DNA of 64,000 bases from Oreohelix idahoensis (GCA_024509875.1 JAMPIV010000304.1:511501-575500), one strand, 5' to 3'. Counted from the stretch's first letter, positions 46,901-59,528 are shown. Made by a program: numbers and translations. The notes: generated by a model from the sequence alone, not told the origin.

Positions 46901-47480
46901 ATGGGGACCTCACTGCCAAGGGGGCCACGCCCGAGGCGGATACTTTGCTTGGGGGGGGATCTTTTCCAGCCCCATAGTTATGCACCAGAAGACTAAAGTG
47001 GGAAGAGTTGGGGGCGGTGAATTCACCCCAGGCAACAGCCGTGGAGAACACCATTATTACATATACTTAAGGAGGGAACATTTGGATGCTCAAGGAACAA
47101 GACTCATGGCTACCACGGAATTAAAGGGACTCAGTTTTGGCACACGTATACAAAACAAGCCATGACCAATAATGCCGGGAATATAAATGTGGACTCCATG
47201 GAATCAACATGCAAGGGGAGCGGGTAGGAAAGCTTTGGAAACATCACCCTTACTGGCACCAGGTAGACAAAACAATCTACTATACGCCTCAGTACCTTTC
47301 ACGATCATCACACCGAGTACCCACATGGCCTGCACCACCCAAGGTGCCAAAACAAATTCTAGGCTGGCCAACACAAAGGGTCACTTCCCTCAAACTTGAA
47401 GGCTTTGTTAAAGAACGTGATGACTGACAATTGAAAAGGCAGAGGGAAAAACATTACATCCTTTCCCATCCCAATATGTG
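43872..47480. other. Suspect consensus sequence inside copy 2
   Basis: Identity to copy 1 is near perfect up to about 43870, then falls through clustered single-base insertions to scattered islands (for example 'ccacggtatga' near 44246), and rises again from 47400 to 47520. Between lies text with no recognisable coding potential. Abrupt flanks and gradual shoulders are what an unpolished long-read consensus gives. Small open frames here should not be called genes. Confidence 0.7.
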
Positions 47481-47519
47481 AATGAAGCTGACCCACTCGG
47501 TTTAAAAAACTGGCTGGAA

Positions 47520-49316
47520 ACTTGCCAATGAAAATTTGAAACAAGCCAGGAAGAAACATGCTGCCTATTATAACAGGAAGGCGAAAGAAATTTGGCTGTG
47601 GGAGAGAAAGTACTGCTTCTTTTGCCCGGGAGTCAGAATAAGTTACAAATTGGATGGCAGGGTCCATATACAGTTCTAGAGAAGGTGTCTAGAACAAATT
47701 ATAAGATAGATAAGAAGGGGGAAAGAAAAAATCTATCATGTGAATCTCCTGAAGAAATATTTGGAAAGAGAACATCAGGAAGAGACACACTTGTTGACCT
47801 TGTCCATCGCCATGGAGATGAAAAAGGAACCACTTTCATCATTTGAATATCCATTACACCCCTGTGAGACAGCAGCACAGGTGAAAATCAGTACACATTT
47901 AACGAAAACTCAGAAAGAGAGAGTGCAACAGGTTCTAAATAATCATGCAGAGGTGTTAACAGACCGACCAGGGCATACAAACCTATTGGAATATGATATG
48001 AAAACTAATAGACTCCCACACCTGTCTGTATGAAACCATATTCGATTCCGTTTGCTAAGGAGAAAGCTTTGAAGGAAGAGATAGACTATCTGTTGAAGGA
48101 AGGAATTATTTCGCACAGTGAGTCTTCGTATAGTTCCGGGGTGTTGTACTCTTAAGGAAGCCCTCTGGAGAACATAGACTCTGTATAGATTACAGGAGAC
48201 TGAATGCTATTACAGAAGGACAGGTGGATCCATTGCCGGATACAAATCAGCTGTTTGCCAGACTAAATAAAGCTAAATATTTCTCAAAAGTGGATCTGAG
48301 TAAAGGATACTATCAGATTCCAGTAAAGCCTGAGGTTAGACCATACCTAGCTTTTAGTACCTCAGAAGGACACTATGAGTTTAATAGATTGCCATTTGGA
48401 TTGAAGAATGCGCCTAGTGTCTTCTCTAGAATGATGAGAAAATTATTGGATCCTCTGAATAATCCCTGTATAACAAATTTTATGGATGATATCCTTATAG
48501 CAACAGAAACATTTGAGGAACACATTGACTCTCTGAACATGCTGTTTGATCGACTTAGGGAGGCAAATTTAACAGCCCGACCAACCAAATGTTGCGTTGG
48601 ATGTAAAGAATTGGAATTTTTGGGACACACAGTTTATCAGGGAAACATGACCCCTGACCCAAAGAATTTAGAGAAACTACAGAAAGCCCCGAGACCACAA
48701 ACCAAGAAGGACGTGAGATCCTTTGTCTCATTATGTGGTTTCTACCAGAAGTATATCAAAAACTTTAATTCCATATGTGCACCGTTAACTGAATTGACAC
48801 GTAAAGGACATCCAGATCGCATTACATGGACACCACAATGTGAAATGACTTACCAAGAATTGAAGGAAAAGCTCACAAGTAAACCCATTTTGAAATTACC
48901 TGACTTAAGTCAAGAATTCATAGTAAGGACGGATGCAAGTAATATTGGGCTAGGAGCAACTCTACTACAGAAATCAGATGCATTGGATGGGGAATTAAGC
49001 CCAGTGGCATATGCTAGCAGAAAGTTGAATAAAGCTGAAATCAACTACTCAACTAGCGAAAAAAGAATGTCTTGCAGTAATATGGGCGATAAAGAAATTC
49101 AATATTTATCTATATGGGAAGGCATTTAAGTTGCAAACAGACCACAAACCTTTATCGTTTCTAGCACAGGCTAGGCATGAGAACTCCAGGTTACTCCGAT
49201 GGTCTTTACTTTTGGCTCCATATAATTTTAGCATTGAGTATATATCTGGAAAAACCAATTTGGGAGCGGATTTTTTTAAGCCGCCATCCGTGTGATGAGA
49301 ATCACCGTAAACCCCA
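47520..49316 (+). pseudogene. Copy 2 integrase C-terminus, reverse transcriptase, RNase H
   Basis: The readable pol of copy 2 contains NLAVGEKVLLLLPGS-like text, the GPY module (47655-47690), then RT from EVLTDRPGHTN (about 47955) through KVDLSKGYYQ (48290), FMDDIL (48480) and LEFLGH, and RNase H from VRTDASN to the C-terminus near 49290. Integrase again precedes RT. Homopolymer indels near 47724, 48002, 48014, 48140, 49060 and 49268 break the frame into several pieces. Most affect runs of one base, so many may be sequence errors. The stretch 48224-49060 is open and carries the intact RT core. Confidence 0.88.
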
Positions 49317-49369
49317 GAAATAATAATAAATTTCTCTATGTGAATATAGAATAAAGGACAGACATAAAA

Positions 49370-52300
49370 TAACAGTGGCTGTCACAAACCTACAAATGTA
49401 CTACCGGAAATCCCCCCTTGTTTTCTGACTTCGTCTGAAATATGTAGACAACTGCTTCACTTGATCGTCCAAGCTGTAACTGCATATCACCGCGATCGCC
49501 AAGAACTTCAATGAAACAGTACCTATGCTGTATTTCTTGGAAACGCACTTGAGTATCACGGCCTCTGCGTGGATATACCTAAAATGTCGTCAGAGCTAAC
49601 ATTCATTATATTACGTGCATTAGGAAGCGAGGAGGGTCTCAATGGACAAACAGGATCTCTGCTGGGACAGGGGGGGGGCAGACACAGCGTAGTACATTTA
49701 TACACTGCGGAGATCACACGCAATAAGACAAATGCGTAGCCAATCACGCGTTAAGGTCTTACATGCGGACCTAATTTTTTTTTTCCAGAGGACAGTATAA
49801 AATACTCTATCTTCTTCTTTTTTTTACAACACAATAGCAGTATATAAATGTGCTCAACATGACCGCTTATTAGACATCAACTATTCTCAGACTGCTCACA
49901 TACGAAAAACATGCGATGGAGCGAGGAGGGACGTGGGGCGCTTGAGAGACAGGTGGGTGAGCATATAAAATACATAACGTTAGCATTTGTGAGGAATTGT
50001 AGAGTTGTTTTTTGCATTTGAGGCCAGGATACCACACAGCCAGTACATGATGGGGCATTTAATTTTTGGCGACGTCAACAGTAGCTCAGCCTACCAACTC
50101 ACAGACCACGCCTACACCTCTCCATAGCCTAGATACGCTACCCGTACCGCTCACCACAGACCATCAATGCCAACCATTATAGATTCAGTATAAAAATAAG
50201 TATGTGTTTGGGCCTACACTAAGGGCACTGCGTGGCAACATTTTATATGAGATCGCTATATAGACTAAAACATCTAGGTATCGCACTCAATACATAGGTA
50301 GCTTAGATAAGAGTCTAAGTTGTCTACTATGAGACATCTATTACCGACACATAAAATAACATCATCTTCGATTAGTAGATGCATCAACAATCAAGAACCA
50401 TAGTAATAATACAAACAATGGTTATGCCTATATATCAATTACCCCACATTGGACATTCACTGCAACATACATCCTTTCCCAAACACACCCCTACCCCACT
50501 ATTAATGTTCGCTTTCTAATAAAATCGATGATGTAGAAATGAAAGTCTGATCAGCTAACTTCACCTATTAGTTCGAGCTATCTCGAGAATTCATAGTAAC
50601 CATGTGCTCTACACCTATGATACCGTAACCTGAGTCATGAAGAACTGATCAGATGGACTGGATTAAGGATAGCATAGAAGAAAGACACGCGTCCAATACC
50701 CCACTCACGCCTAGTGGTGAGGGCTAGATGCAAAAGGGTGTAACACTCATCTTGTGTACGCTAGTGGTCTTGAGGAGACCCCCAACCTCGGTCGCGCGAG
50801 TCTACCACACCCATTACCCCCCTATACACGTTCGTGAAAACGACTACGAATGGATATATACTCTGTGCGACGGACAAGTATGGGGGTGGTTCACTAGGGA
50901 TTGGATGAGGGGAGGTGGGTGGGTGAGGAGATTTGCCACAATCGTTAACGGGGACTACATCTGGGTCAGATAACTAATTGGAGTTATATCGTATGTATGA
51001 CATGACATTTGCAGTACTCCCAGACAGCACATCTTCGAACTCGAGGTACCCACTAGGTTTAACATTAAACTTGACCTACGAAGCTCTTCTTAAGTGCACG
51101 TTGGCAATTTGCCCGGGCACTCCATTAGGGCTTGCTGACAAACGAATATGTAACTACGCCTGCGCTTGGCACTAAGCAGTATCTGCAGGAATTAGCGTAG
51201 TTTATACCCAACATGATATCTATGGGGATGCTAGATTCTGTGGATATAGAATCAGCTAGTTTCTGGTCATAACTATTTCGTTAATAGCAATTCGTGGCCC
51301 ATTGACCCCAGAACTTACGTTACAGAGCTAGGGTAGAGACACATATTTAAATATCACAAATCCTGATTGCAGCATGACAAATTGAATTCGGGTAATTGTT
51401 ACACCTACGATTTCGGCACATCTGTATATACTATCTTCGTTGTTATGGGAGACGGGTGAAAGGTAACATTTTTCAACACTTGCGTGGTAAACGGGGCTGG
51501 GATTGGCTATACTGCTGACTATTCTCACAATTAGGAGCCCGTGTAAGAGAAGTGAGGTTGTGACTCTCGCGATTGCCCTTGGATAAAGCAACAGTTCCTT
51601 GAAGGTAGCTCTATGGGTATGTTAAATAAAAAGGCGAGGAACCCCCAATAAACAGAATAGGCACATTGATCCTCACTGCGCAGTACATTTTGTGCAGAGG
51701 GGGGGTTTGGTGCTTATCAAAGGTATGGGGGATTTTGTTTGGGTTATTTTTTGGGGGATGTTGTAAGCTTGATTGGTTTTTATTTTGAAATATTGGTGGA
51801 TGGGGTAATGTTATGGATGTTTTGATTTTTGGAATTTGGATTTGGGTAAAGGATAATGTTATGTCAGCTGAGCTCAACATTATGCCCCTCATCTTGAAAT
51901 GACTTTGTAAAAATAACATTCAGAGGGGAATTTAATTGTCTTAATATCAGGAACTGAGAACATCTCCAATACTAGTCCCAAAAGACAAACTATTGAAGTC
52001 ATGATGACAAATACCAACAGAGCTTGAACAAAACAAAACCAGTATTACCTCATATTACCACTACACAACTGACACACATAGGATATTTTAATAATATATG
52101 TCACTACAATATTCATATTGATAAAGTCTGTACATATACTTGTAATTAAAATTGATTGTGATTCCTGGTTCCTTTGTATTTGAATCAGGACACATATACC
52201 TTTATGATAACCATGAATACATATTGTTATTTGAAAAGTTATCAGTGACTCCTTAAGATATTCTCATAGAGTGTTATATGTATGTGAGTGTCACAGTGTT

Positions 52301-52556
52301 GTCAAGAGTAGAGAATTAAATTAAATTGTTTATCTGTCTGTTGTTGTGACTTACACTTCATCATACACATACCCTAGACACATAACGTAGTCATCACACT
52401 ATTCCAGAATAATTCTGACTGAGATATATAGATATGTGGTAGCAAGTAAGGTTATCTATAATACACTACTCTTAATAGATATAGATACCTTCACAGCTGA
52501 TCTCAGTCAGTACACTAAGTCCCCTATAAATATTTATAACATCCCACTTCACCACA
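49370..52556 (+). repeat. 3' LTR region of copy 2, mostly corrupt
   Basis: The LTR start TGTCGTGG and about 100 following bases are absent. From 49375 ('aacagtggctgtcac') to about 51850 the LTR is traceable only as islands, for example near 51430-51610. From 51865 to 52556 it is nearly identical to the other LTRs and ends in CACA. The tract 51680-51850 is an unusual T/G-rich run with no LTR counterpart. Confidence 0.8.
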
Positions 52557-52870
52557 ACGGGTGATTGCTTCTTTTTCGCTTTCTCTGGGGATCCCAGAAC
52601 AGAGACTGCCTTGCAATGTTATCATTCATTCGCCGTCATTCATTTTCCTTTATGCTCCTGGCAGAGTGTGGAGCACTACTGCATTTGACCTCCTAGTGGG
52701 AAGCCTGAAAAGCAGTTAAATGTTCTTGAAGAGGTGATTTCCGGGGCATTGTGTTTTACGTGATGAGATTGCCAGCCCTATGTAAACCTCAAAGTAGTCG
52801 ACTTGTACGACATGCCTGAATATGCATTAGTCCTATTCTTTCTTTGTCTCGTCAGAGACCCCCCGGGACT
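52557..52870 (+). repeat. R2 dispersed repeat, right half
   Basis: This begins with the ACGGG duplication and continues the R2 copy interrupted at 40501. It includes 'gatgagattgccagccctatg' and 'gtacgacatgcctgaatatgc' neighbourhoods shared with 10019-10135. Confidence 0.75.
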
Positions 52871-53289
52871 ACACGGGACTACACGGGACAACTTTCATGA
52901 TATCAAGACAAAAAAAATGGACAGAAAATTCATGTCTCGGTGGTCACAGGCACTTTCTCAAACAACTTCGAAGTTGTGTAAAAATTACTAAATACAAGTG
53001 CAATATCCATCAGGGAAAGCCGGGCTCTCAGATTCCCCGTCAGTTATAACTGTTCTATGGAATTACAAAAACAAGCAATTAGACAGCCTCTCGGATGTTT
53101 GCTTTTTAAGGACTATCTTCATTTCTCACGGACAACTCCATCAGTGCTCCGATTTCCTCCCTTAGATCACACAGGGAGGATCTCAGCACAGCGCACGAAC
53201 TCCGTAGTACTGGCGAGAATCCCAGTGTGTGTATATAGGAATCACGCATTCTATAAATATTTTTGTGGTGGGTACGTTTCTAATTTTTA
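52871..53289. other. Noncoding, nothing recognised
   Basis: Short open frames without domain patterns. Confidence 0.5.
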
Positions 53290-53590
53290 AGTTTTGCCAG
53301 AGCACCGGCCTTACGGCCTACTCTTTACGATTTCCGCCGTGGGATTTTTAACGTGCGCAACTTGCACACGGGGCCTCCTATTTTTTTTTTCGCCCTTATC
53401 CGAGAAGGCTAGGCATCCGATCTCACTACCCAGGAGACGGGGAGGGGGGGGGAGGGGATGACATCATTAGGACCACTGGTTCTGAAAAAAAGAAATTGTC
53501 ACAAATTATATTCCTTCTACTGGGAATCGAACCTGGCACCTTTAGAATTCGGGGCGGACGCCATACCTCTTAGCCACTCTGACCCCCTTA
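53290..53590 (-). mobile_element. tRNA-derived SINE
   Basis: On the minus strand the head starts near 53587 with GGGGTCAGAG. It carries an A box TGGCTAAGAGG and a perfect B box GGTTCGATTCC about 40 bases later (53544-53534). The acceptor stem does not pair with the 3' side, so it is not a functional tRNA gene. The body continues with 'ggatgcctagccttctcgga', a poly-A run and 'gtgcaagttgcgcacg', which forms a short hairpin, and ends near 53290. Pol III transcription and LINE-assisted copying are inferred. Confidence 0.8.
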
Positions 53591-54261
53591 GAAGACCTCT
53601 CAGAAAAAAAACGGAGACTAGCTAAATAATTGAGCAGAGTGAGAGTCAAAAAGACTCCTGCTTACTCCAAGAAATCTGGAAATGAGAAGGCTTAGAAGAT
53701 GGAAGCGAAATTCCAACTGAGGACAGGACAAAACATGAAGAAAATATAGCTTCCGATTGAAAAAATGGCATAAGGAACACCCATGGACAGATATAACAAT
53801 AGCATATAACTCTTCCAAAAGAAAACAAAAACCAAGTGATAAATTTTAGACTAAGAACCAGCTACAGATAACATCTCTGTCCAGTTCCATGTATGAAATA
53901 CTTTCCTACTATCTTTGCCTTTCTTGCCCGGTCTGATGAATGAAATAATTGCTTCAAAACTCTTACATCCGCAATCTGGACTTAACATTAGTAAAATCTA
54001 TCCACACATTATTTTTACTCATCTATCATTTCAGAACTAAATGTCCTAAAAGAAATCTCCTTAGGAAACACATTTATCTATCTATTTTGTTAAACATGAT
54101 ACCAAATATGTAGAGACCTACATCCCTATATTCTTTCTAACACTATCACCTTCTACCTAAATTAACTCACGTGTCATGTCTTTGTTCATCTTCTACCCAC
54201 ACAGGGCGTGCCTAACTTCGTTTTCTCTCTGGGCGGCTCTTGCAAAATCGGGTCTTTCTTG
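53591..54261. other. Noncoding, possible LINE debris
   Basis: Near 53690-53860 the plus strand gives broken text such as NFRLRTSYR that faintly recalls the RLRTGH segment of LINE C-termini. This is too weak to call. Confidence 0.3.
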
Positions 54262-54506
54262 TTGTTGTTGTTTTGACGAGGTGATGGGTGGAGAGCGGAC
54301 ACTTGACAGCTGACCGTTATTGCCTCTTCTCGTTCCATCTTGGTCTACCATGTTCAACCTGAAATTTGGTTATAATTGGGGTATTTAGTGTCACTTTATT
54401 TTTTTAATTTTGTATTCAATTTATATAGCTATTGTCTTTAGCAGTTGCTGATTTTAATTTATATTAGTATTTGTCCATTTTATTTTCTCTTTTGTATTGT
54501 TTATTG
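54262..54506 (-). repeat. R1 dispersed repeat, copy 2, cut by an LTR
   Basis: Reverse complement of 6690-6934. It stops being alignable at 54506, precisely where TGTTATGG begins, which marks the insertion point of the right-hand LTR element. Confidence 0.75.
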
Positions 54507-56541
54507 TGTTATGGATACGTAAGTGGTGTAGAAAGACAATGTTAATATTACGGCTATGTCGTAAGAAGGTTCTGGCATACCTATACACACTTCGATCACA
54601 CACCACTGTAACGTAAGATCAGGAAATGTAGGAACTAGTATAACGTTCCACACAGTTTATTAACGCGACAGTCACGTAGACATCATGGTAAAACAGTTCA
54701 CAGCATAAAACATGACGCATCAGATAAGTAAGTTCATTTCATAGTAATACAGCAACAATATTCATAAAAAAAAGGCTGCGTACATCGCAACTCTCAATAG
54801 GCTGTAGAATGCAGTAACTCATAGCATAAAATCCTTTACAAATCGATATCCAAAGATTCAGTTACAGGCGCAAAACTCAAAGTACAAAGGCTGCAGAACA
54901 CAGCAGCTCACGTTTCATAAAGGTTTACATCAATATCTTTATAAATGATGATGATCACTGGTCGCCTACACAGCGGCATACTATATCTTCTAATAACAAG
55001 GGGAAAATCCATCATAGGAAACATGAATCAAAATATCGGCCGGTACAATCCATGGCCTCTATAACAAATCCATCAGAATTCTTACAATATATATAATGCC
55101 GGCGTACTCCCTGGCATTTGGGTAATATCTCTTGGAAAACAATCCATAAATTCCTGGGAGAAAGAACATTCCCGACAATAATTTCTTTATCTTTACTTCA
55201 AAAAAATATCCTCTTCAATTATCAAATTCCCTTCGTCGAAAAACACAAATACCCCGGAACACACTAGCGAGATGGCACGACCATCTCGAAGCCCTGCCAG
55301 GAACGCACTGTCGAGATCACCGACCCTTAGTTCAACTCCCCGTGAGAATTACTCATCACGGACTCACCGCTTGAGAACCCAGCTCAAAACTAAACCGCTT
55401 CTCCCCCCCCCCCCAACTATCATTAAGAACCTTCGAACACTTTCTTTATCATATTTCAAAAAAAAGACTGACACAGACTCAGATTGAGCTATGCTCAAAA
55501 ATTACAGAGCACAAAGCCCCCAACTGAAAAAAATCATCTCATCACTAAAAGCGTGCTTACTAGCGTGTGTAACAAAAATCCTACCCGTCCAAAGAGTCTT
55601 TAACACTTAACTCCCATTAATAAAAATATGACTTAACAGAGTACACCGACCCCCGGGGATAAAAAAATGATGTCAACATTTTTTTGTTGTTGAAAAGTAC
55701 ATCAAACAAGAAAATATGAGGTCGATGAAATTCTAATATCTACAACAGAGAATTATATTATGTTAAGTCATATAATTAACCTAGCAATAAAAGGATGGAA
55801 GTATGAGTAGAGTATGAAGAAGAAGTATGTAAATAGAATCAAATGCAAACGTAGATGAAGTATGGCAGCATAAACAAAATAAGAACCAACAAGTGGATAG
55901 TAAAAAGAAGAGATGGAATGAAATGAAGAATGACCAGCAAAGAAAGAAAGGAAAGATATGTGATAAGGGTGGATTTAGGCTGACTTCAATTACCACCCCT
56001 ATCGACACCAGTAAAATTATAGTTGTAGTGTAGGGTGTCTTATCTGGTTTATGTTGTTGCTGTGTGTAAAGTAGTTAGCTAGTCCACAGAGTTACAGCAC
56101 AGGCAAAGTGACATGCGAAGTCATAAAGGAGGTAACTGCTCTTGATGTTTTCATCATTTATTTCACGCCACAACGACAGTTACTTCACATACATCATAAA
56201 CATCACAGTTCAATAGTTTTCAGCATTCAAAATGATATCGGTGCCAGCTGTTAGACATGTAGGATCCAATCCTCATCAGTCATAGCGTAAACAATAGTTC
56301 AAGGTTCACAGTGTCATAAAGTTATTATTCATAAATCTGTCTAAATAATATGGCACAGAGCTGGATGCATTAATATTCATTACTATCAATAGTGTAACAG
56401 TGTCAGCTGCATTTCATCAGTACACATACATAATAATCATTACTCCTCTCCTGATGCTGGCAGATCAGGTGTAATAAATAAGTCCGTTATCGTTTGCACG
56501 AGAAATAGCATTGAGGAGTACAGGTCGACTTACTTACTTAC

Positions 56542-58299
56542 TTACTTAGTCGTTCCCCTTCTACCGTGAGGTGTAGAGGTTTGGAAGAGAGAGCGCCAGA
56601 CCATTCTATCAGCTGTCTTCTTCCTGGCCTGGTTCCATTCTAGTCCTCGGTCCTTCAAAGATTGTCTAATGTTGTCCTCCCAGCGGACTCTGGGTCGTCC
56701 TGGAGGTCTGGATCCTTGGCTCTTTGTTTCCCATGCTTGTCGTGGGTAGCCGATCTTCTCCCATTCTGCAGACATGGCCAAACCATCTTAGTTGGGACTG
56801 TTCTACTTGGGTCTGCAGGGGGTGGGATTTTAGGCCTTGACGGATCGTCTGGTTGCGGACCATGTCTCTTCTTGTTACTTCAACCCACTTTCCTCAGATA
56901 CCTCATTTCTGAGGTTTGGATCTGGCTTTTGTGGGTTGTAGTCATTGCCCACGACTCGCATCCATATGTCAAGACTGGGACATAGGTGGAGCGGTATACA
57001 GCCATCTTCGTTTTCTTACCAACCTCTTTCTTGCTGAGGAATCCACGATTTATGGCCTGAAAAAGTCTCCCAGCCGCTGCTTTCCGAGTGGCCAACTCTT
57101 CTTTGATGCCTCCCTATCGGTCTATAATAGCTCCGAGATATTTAAAGTGGTCGACCTGCTCCAGGACCTGTTCTCCCAACTTAATCTGATGTTTTCTTTC
57201 TTCTCGTGATATCACCATGGATTTTGTTTTAGAGCTGCTTATGACCATCCCTCTCTTCTCCAGCTCTTCCTTCCAGACTTGCAGGTTGGATTGGAAATGT
57301 GCCTCTGATTTAGCAATCAGGGCAACATCATCAGCAAATGCCAGCTCCGAAATATAGACCTGTCTCATCTTCCAGTACCCCACTGAATACTTTCTTGTTC
57401 TCTCCTTACATGCCTTGATGACATCGTCCATAAGGAGTATGAAGAGGTAAGGTGATAGGATATCACCTTGTCTTACACCAGTGGTGGTCCGAACTCTTCT
57501 GACTTATGGTTTGCTGTCCTCACATAATTTCTGCAAGACTTGTAGAAGCTCTGTATAGCATGAATCAGAGGTGCTGGAATATTCTTCCTTGCCAAACAGT
57601 CCCAAAGTTTGCTCCAGGGGACCCTGTCAAACGCCTTTTCCAGATCTATGAAACAAAGATGGATCTCACTCTTATACTCAAGGACCTTTTCACTCAGCTG
57701 TCTGAGTGTGAAGATTAGGTCTTGAGTACTTCGGTTTGCTCGGAATCCGCACTGGACCTCATCCAATTGTGGCTCAGCTAGGCGTCGGAGTCTCTGCTCT
57801 AGGATTCTAGAGTAGAATTTTACCAGGGACACTGAGAAGGGATATGCCTCTATGGTTTTCCACATTGTCGATTGTCACCCTTTTTGAAAATTGGTGTTAT
57901 GATGGGGCAATCTCCACAATCCTCTGGTATGGGTCTTGTTGCACCATGCTGCTGTAGGACCTTTAAGAGTAATAGGTCGCCTGATGCTCCCATGTACTTA
58001 ACCATTTCTGGTGTTATACCATCATGCCCTGCTGCTTTGCCCATCTTGATTTTCTCTAGTGCTGCCCTCAGTTCTTCCATCTTTATGTCATCTTCACCAT
58101 CATTGGTTTCCTCTTCTGTGTTAGTGGTTATCATTTCTGATGCTTCATCATGCTCAACATCCAGGAGTTCTGAGAAATATTCTTTCCATCTTTCCATTAC
58201 TTCCTTCGGGGCAGTAAGCAATTTGCCTTGCTTGTCCTTTATAAATTTGAGAGGGCATTGTTTTTTCTTCCTCATGTTCTTTAGGGTCTTATAGAACAA
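56542..58299 (-). pseudogene. RTE LINE reverse transcriptase and C-terminus
   Basis: From the 5' side the pieces carry AAGHDGITPEMVKYMG (RT motif region 1), QCGFRANRSTQDLI, CFIDLEKAFDRVPW with the first catalytic aspartate, then VRQGDILSPYLF, ELAFADDVALIAKS with the catalytic FADD box, KTKSMVIS and DHFKYLGAIID. The C-terminal pieces carry LTYGCESWAM, LRWFGHVCRM and GRPRVRWEDNIRQSL, the standard RTE/BovB-like tail. Frameshifts fall near 57870, 57470, 57110, 56880 and 56740. The frame ends in TAA within the AAGT tail region. No functional enzyme is expected. Confidence 0.88.
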
Positions 58300-58345
58300 T
58301 TTCTGGTTTTCTTGTGCATCTTTTCTAGCTTTTCTCCAAATTCTT

Positions 58346-59528
58346 CTAGGACTTCTGTTTAGCTGCTAGCACTTTGTTCTTTGCTTCTGTTCTGAGTGTC
58401 ACATATTCTCTATATTTTTCCATTTGTCCTGTTGTGTTTTTAGCTCCTAAGTATTGTTTCCATGCCATTTTCTTCTCTCTTATTTTCTCTTTGACTTCCT
58501 CTGTCCACCAAGGTGTCCTCTTTCTCTGGTTCCCAAGTCGGACTTCACCGCATGCTTCTGCAGCAGCTGTCTTTATGATATCCTTGAATTTATTCCAGAG
58601 GGTTTCCAAGTCATCAGGTCGTTCTTCTGTGTTGCTCACTGCTGTAGCAATAAGCCCCTGATATCTGTCTTAATTTCTGGCTCTCTCAGCTTGTAGGTCC
58701 TAATGCTCATTTCTCCTGCTCGTTTACTTGGTTTCTTGCGTGATGTTGGGCAGTTCCTAGGCTGAGCAACTCTTTCAGTTGTTCGTTTGATTGTTAGCAG
58801 GTAGTGATCACTTCCAATCTCTGGCCCCCTCCAGACTCTTGCATCTCGGACATATCTGAATGAGCTTCTCCGAACAATGGCGTAGTCGATCACTGACTTC
58901 TCATTCTTGGTTGGTTCACATCTAGTGTATGCATGTATGCGCTTATGGGGGAACTTTGTGTTTGTAATGATCAGATTCTGCTCACTGCAGAATCTAAGGA
59001 GTCGCTTTCCATTGTCATTGAGAGTATCTTCTCCATATCTTCCGATAACTCCACCCCATCTAGCATGGTCATTTCCAACTCTGGCATTAAAATCTCCGAG
59101 CATAATAACTTCATCTAGGCAGTCATCCTCATTTGGCCCATACACTATGACCAGGTTGACTATGGTTTCTCCTTCTTTTAGTTTTACAACCATAATGCGC
59201 TCCGAGACAAAGTTCCATCCCTTGATACTATCTTTTTTGATTTTGGGCCACAATGCAACCCACGCCCCCCTTTAGCTCTTTCAGATATGGGTACACCACT
59301 GTAGAGCAACGTGTTGCCATCGAGATCCATGACTCCTTGTCCTTTTTTCTTCGTTTCCGTTATAGCCAGGATTTCTAGTTTTGCTTTCCTCATCTCTTCC
59401 ACCAGCTCCTCTTCCTTCCCATTTATACTTCTTGTGTTCCAAGTTCCATAAGTCGTAGTCCGTAGTCCGTTCCAGTTTGTCGCCTTTAGAATCAGTCCGG
59501 TTTTCTCTCTTGTAGTTCGCGTAATCAT
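58346..59528 (-). pseudogene. RTE LINE endonuclease
   Basis: The start methionine at 59528 leads through TYGTWNTRSINGKEEEL (metal-binding Asn), LAITETKKKGQG (catalytic Glu) and GGRGLHCGP. After a frameshift near 59250 come [33 protein letters not shown] and GSDHYLLTI with the final Asp-His. The domain resembles the endonuclease from which the mammalian CFDP2/p97Bcnt protein segment was derived. A further shift near 58640 separates the linker (TPWWTEEVKEKIREKKMAW). All catalytic motifs can still be read across the broken frames. Confidence 0.88.

Larger units (their letters stand above)
40502..52556 (+). mobile_element. Gmr1-like LTR retrotransposon, copy 2 (partly corrupt sequence)
   Basis: A 12,055-bp element flanked by ACGGG at 40497-40501 and 52557-52561, in the same orientation as copy 1. 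The 5' LTR is 40502-42959 (2,458 bp). The interior is about 6.4 kb, against 4.2 kb in copy 1, long enough to have kept protease and the integrase core. However, 43,870-47,480 and 49,370-51,850 are filled with sequence that keeps only scattered short matches to copy 1. The clean parts (40502-43870, 47500-49320 and 51865-52556) are nearly identical to copy 1. The start of the 3' LTR and the polypurine tract are missing, and the 3' LTR region is about 0.7 kb too long. Confidence 0.93.

Noticed and set aside
44190..47400. Several 60-100 codon open frames inside LTR copy 2
   Set aside because: They lie in the block of suspect consensus, match nothing in copy 1, and are not conserved.
51611..51919. 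102-codon minus-strand frame with Lys/Asn/Pro-rich text
   Set aside because: It arises from the T/G-rich tract at 51680-51850 that has no counterpart in other LTRs and is probably an artefact.
53534..53587. Functional tRNA gene
   Set aside because: A and B boxes are present but the 3' side cannot pair with the 5' acceptor strand, and repeat-like sequence continues directly into a SINE body.
55272..55487. 71-codon Ser/Arg/Pro-rich open frame
   Set aside because: It lies inside the right-hand LTR and includes a poly-C run. It has low complexity and no supporting context.
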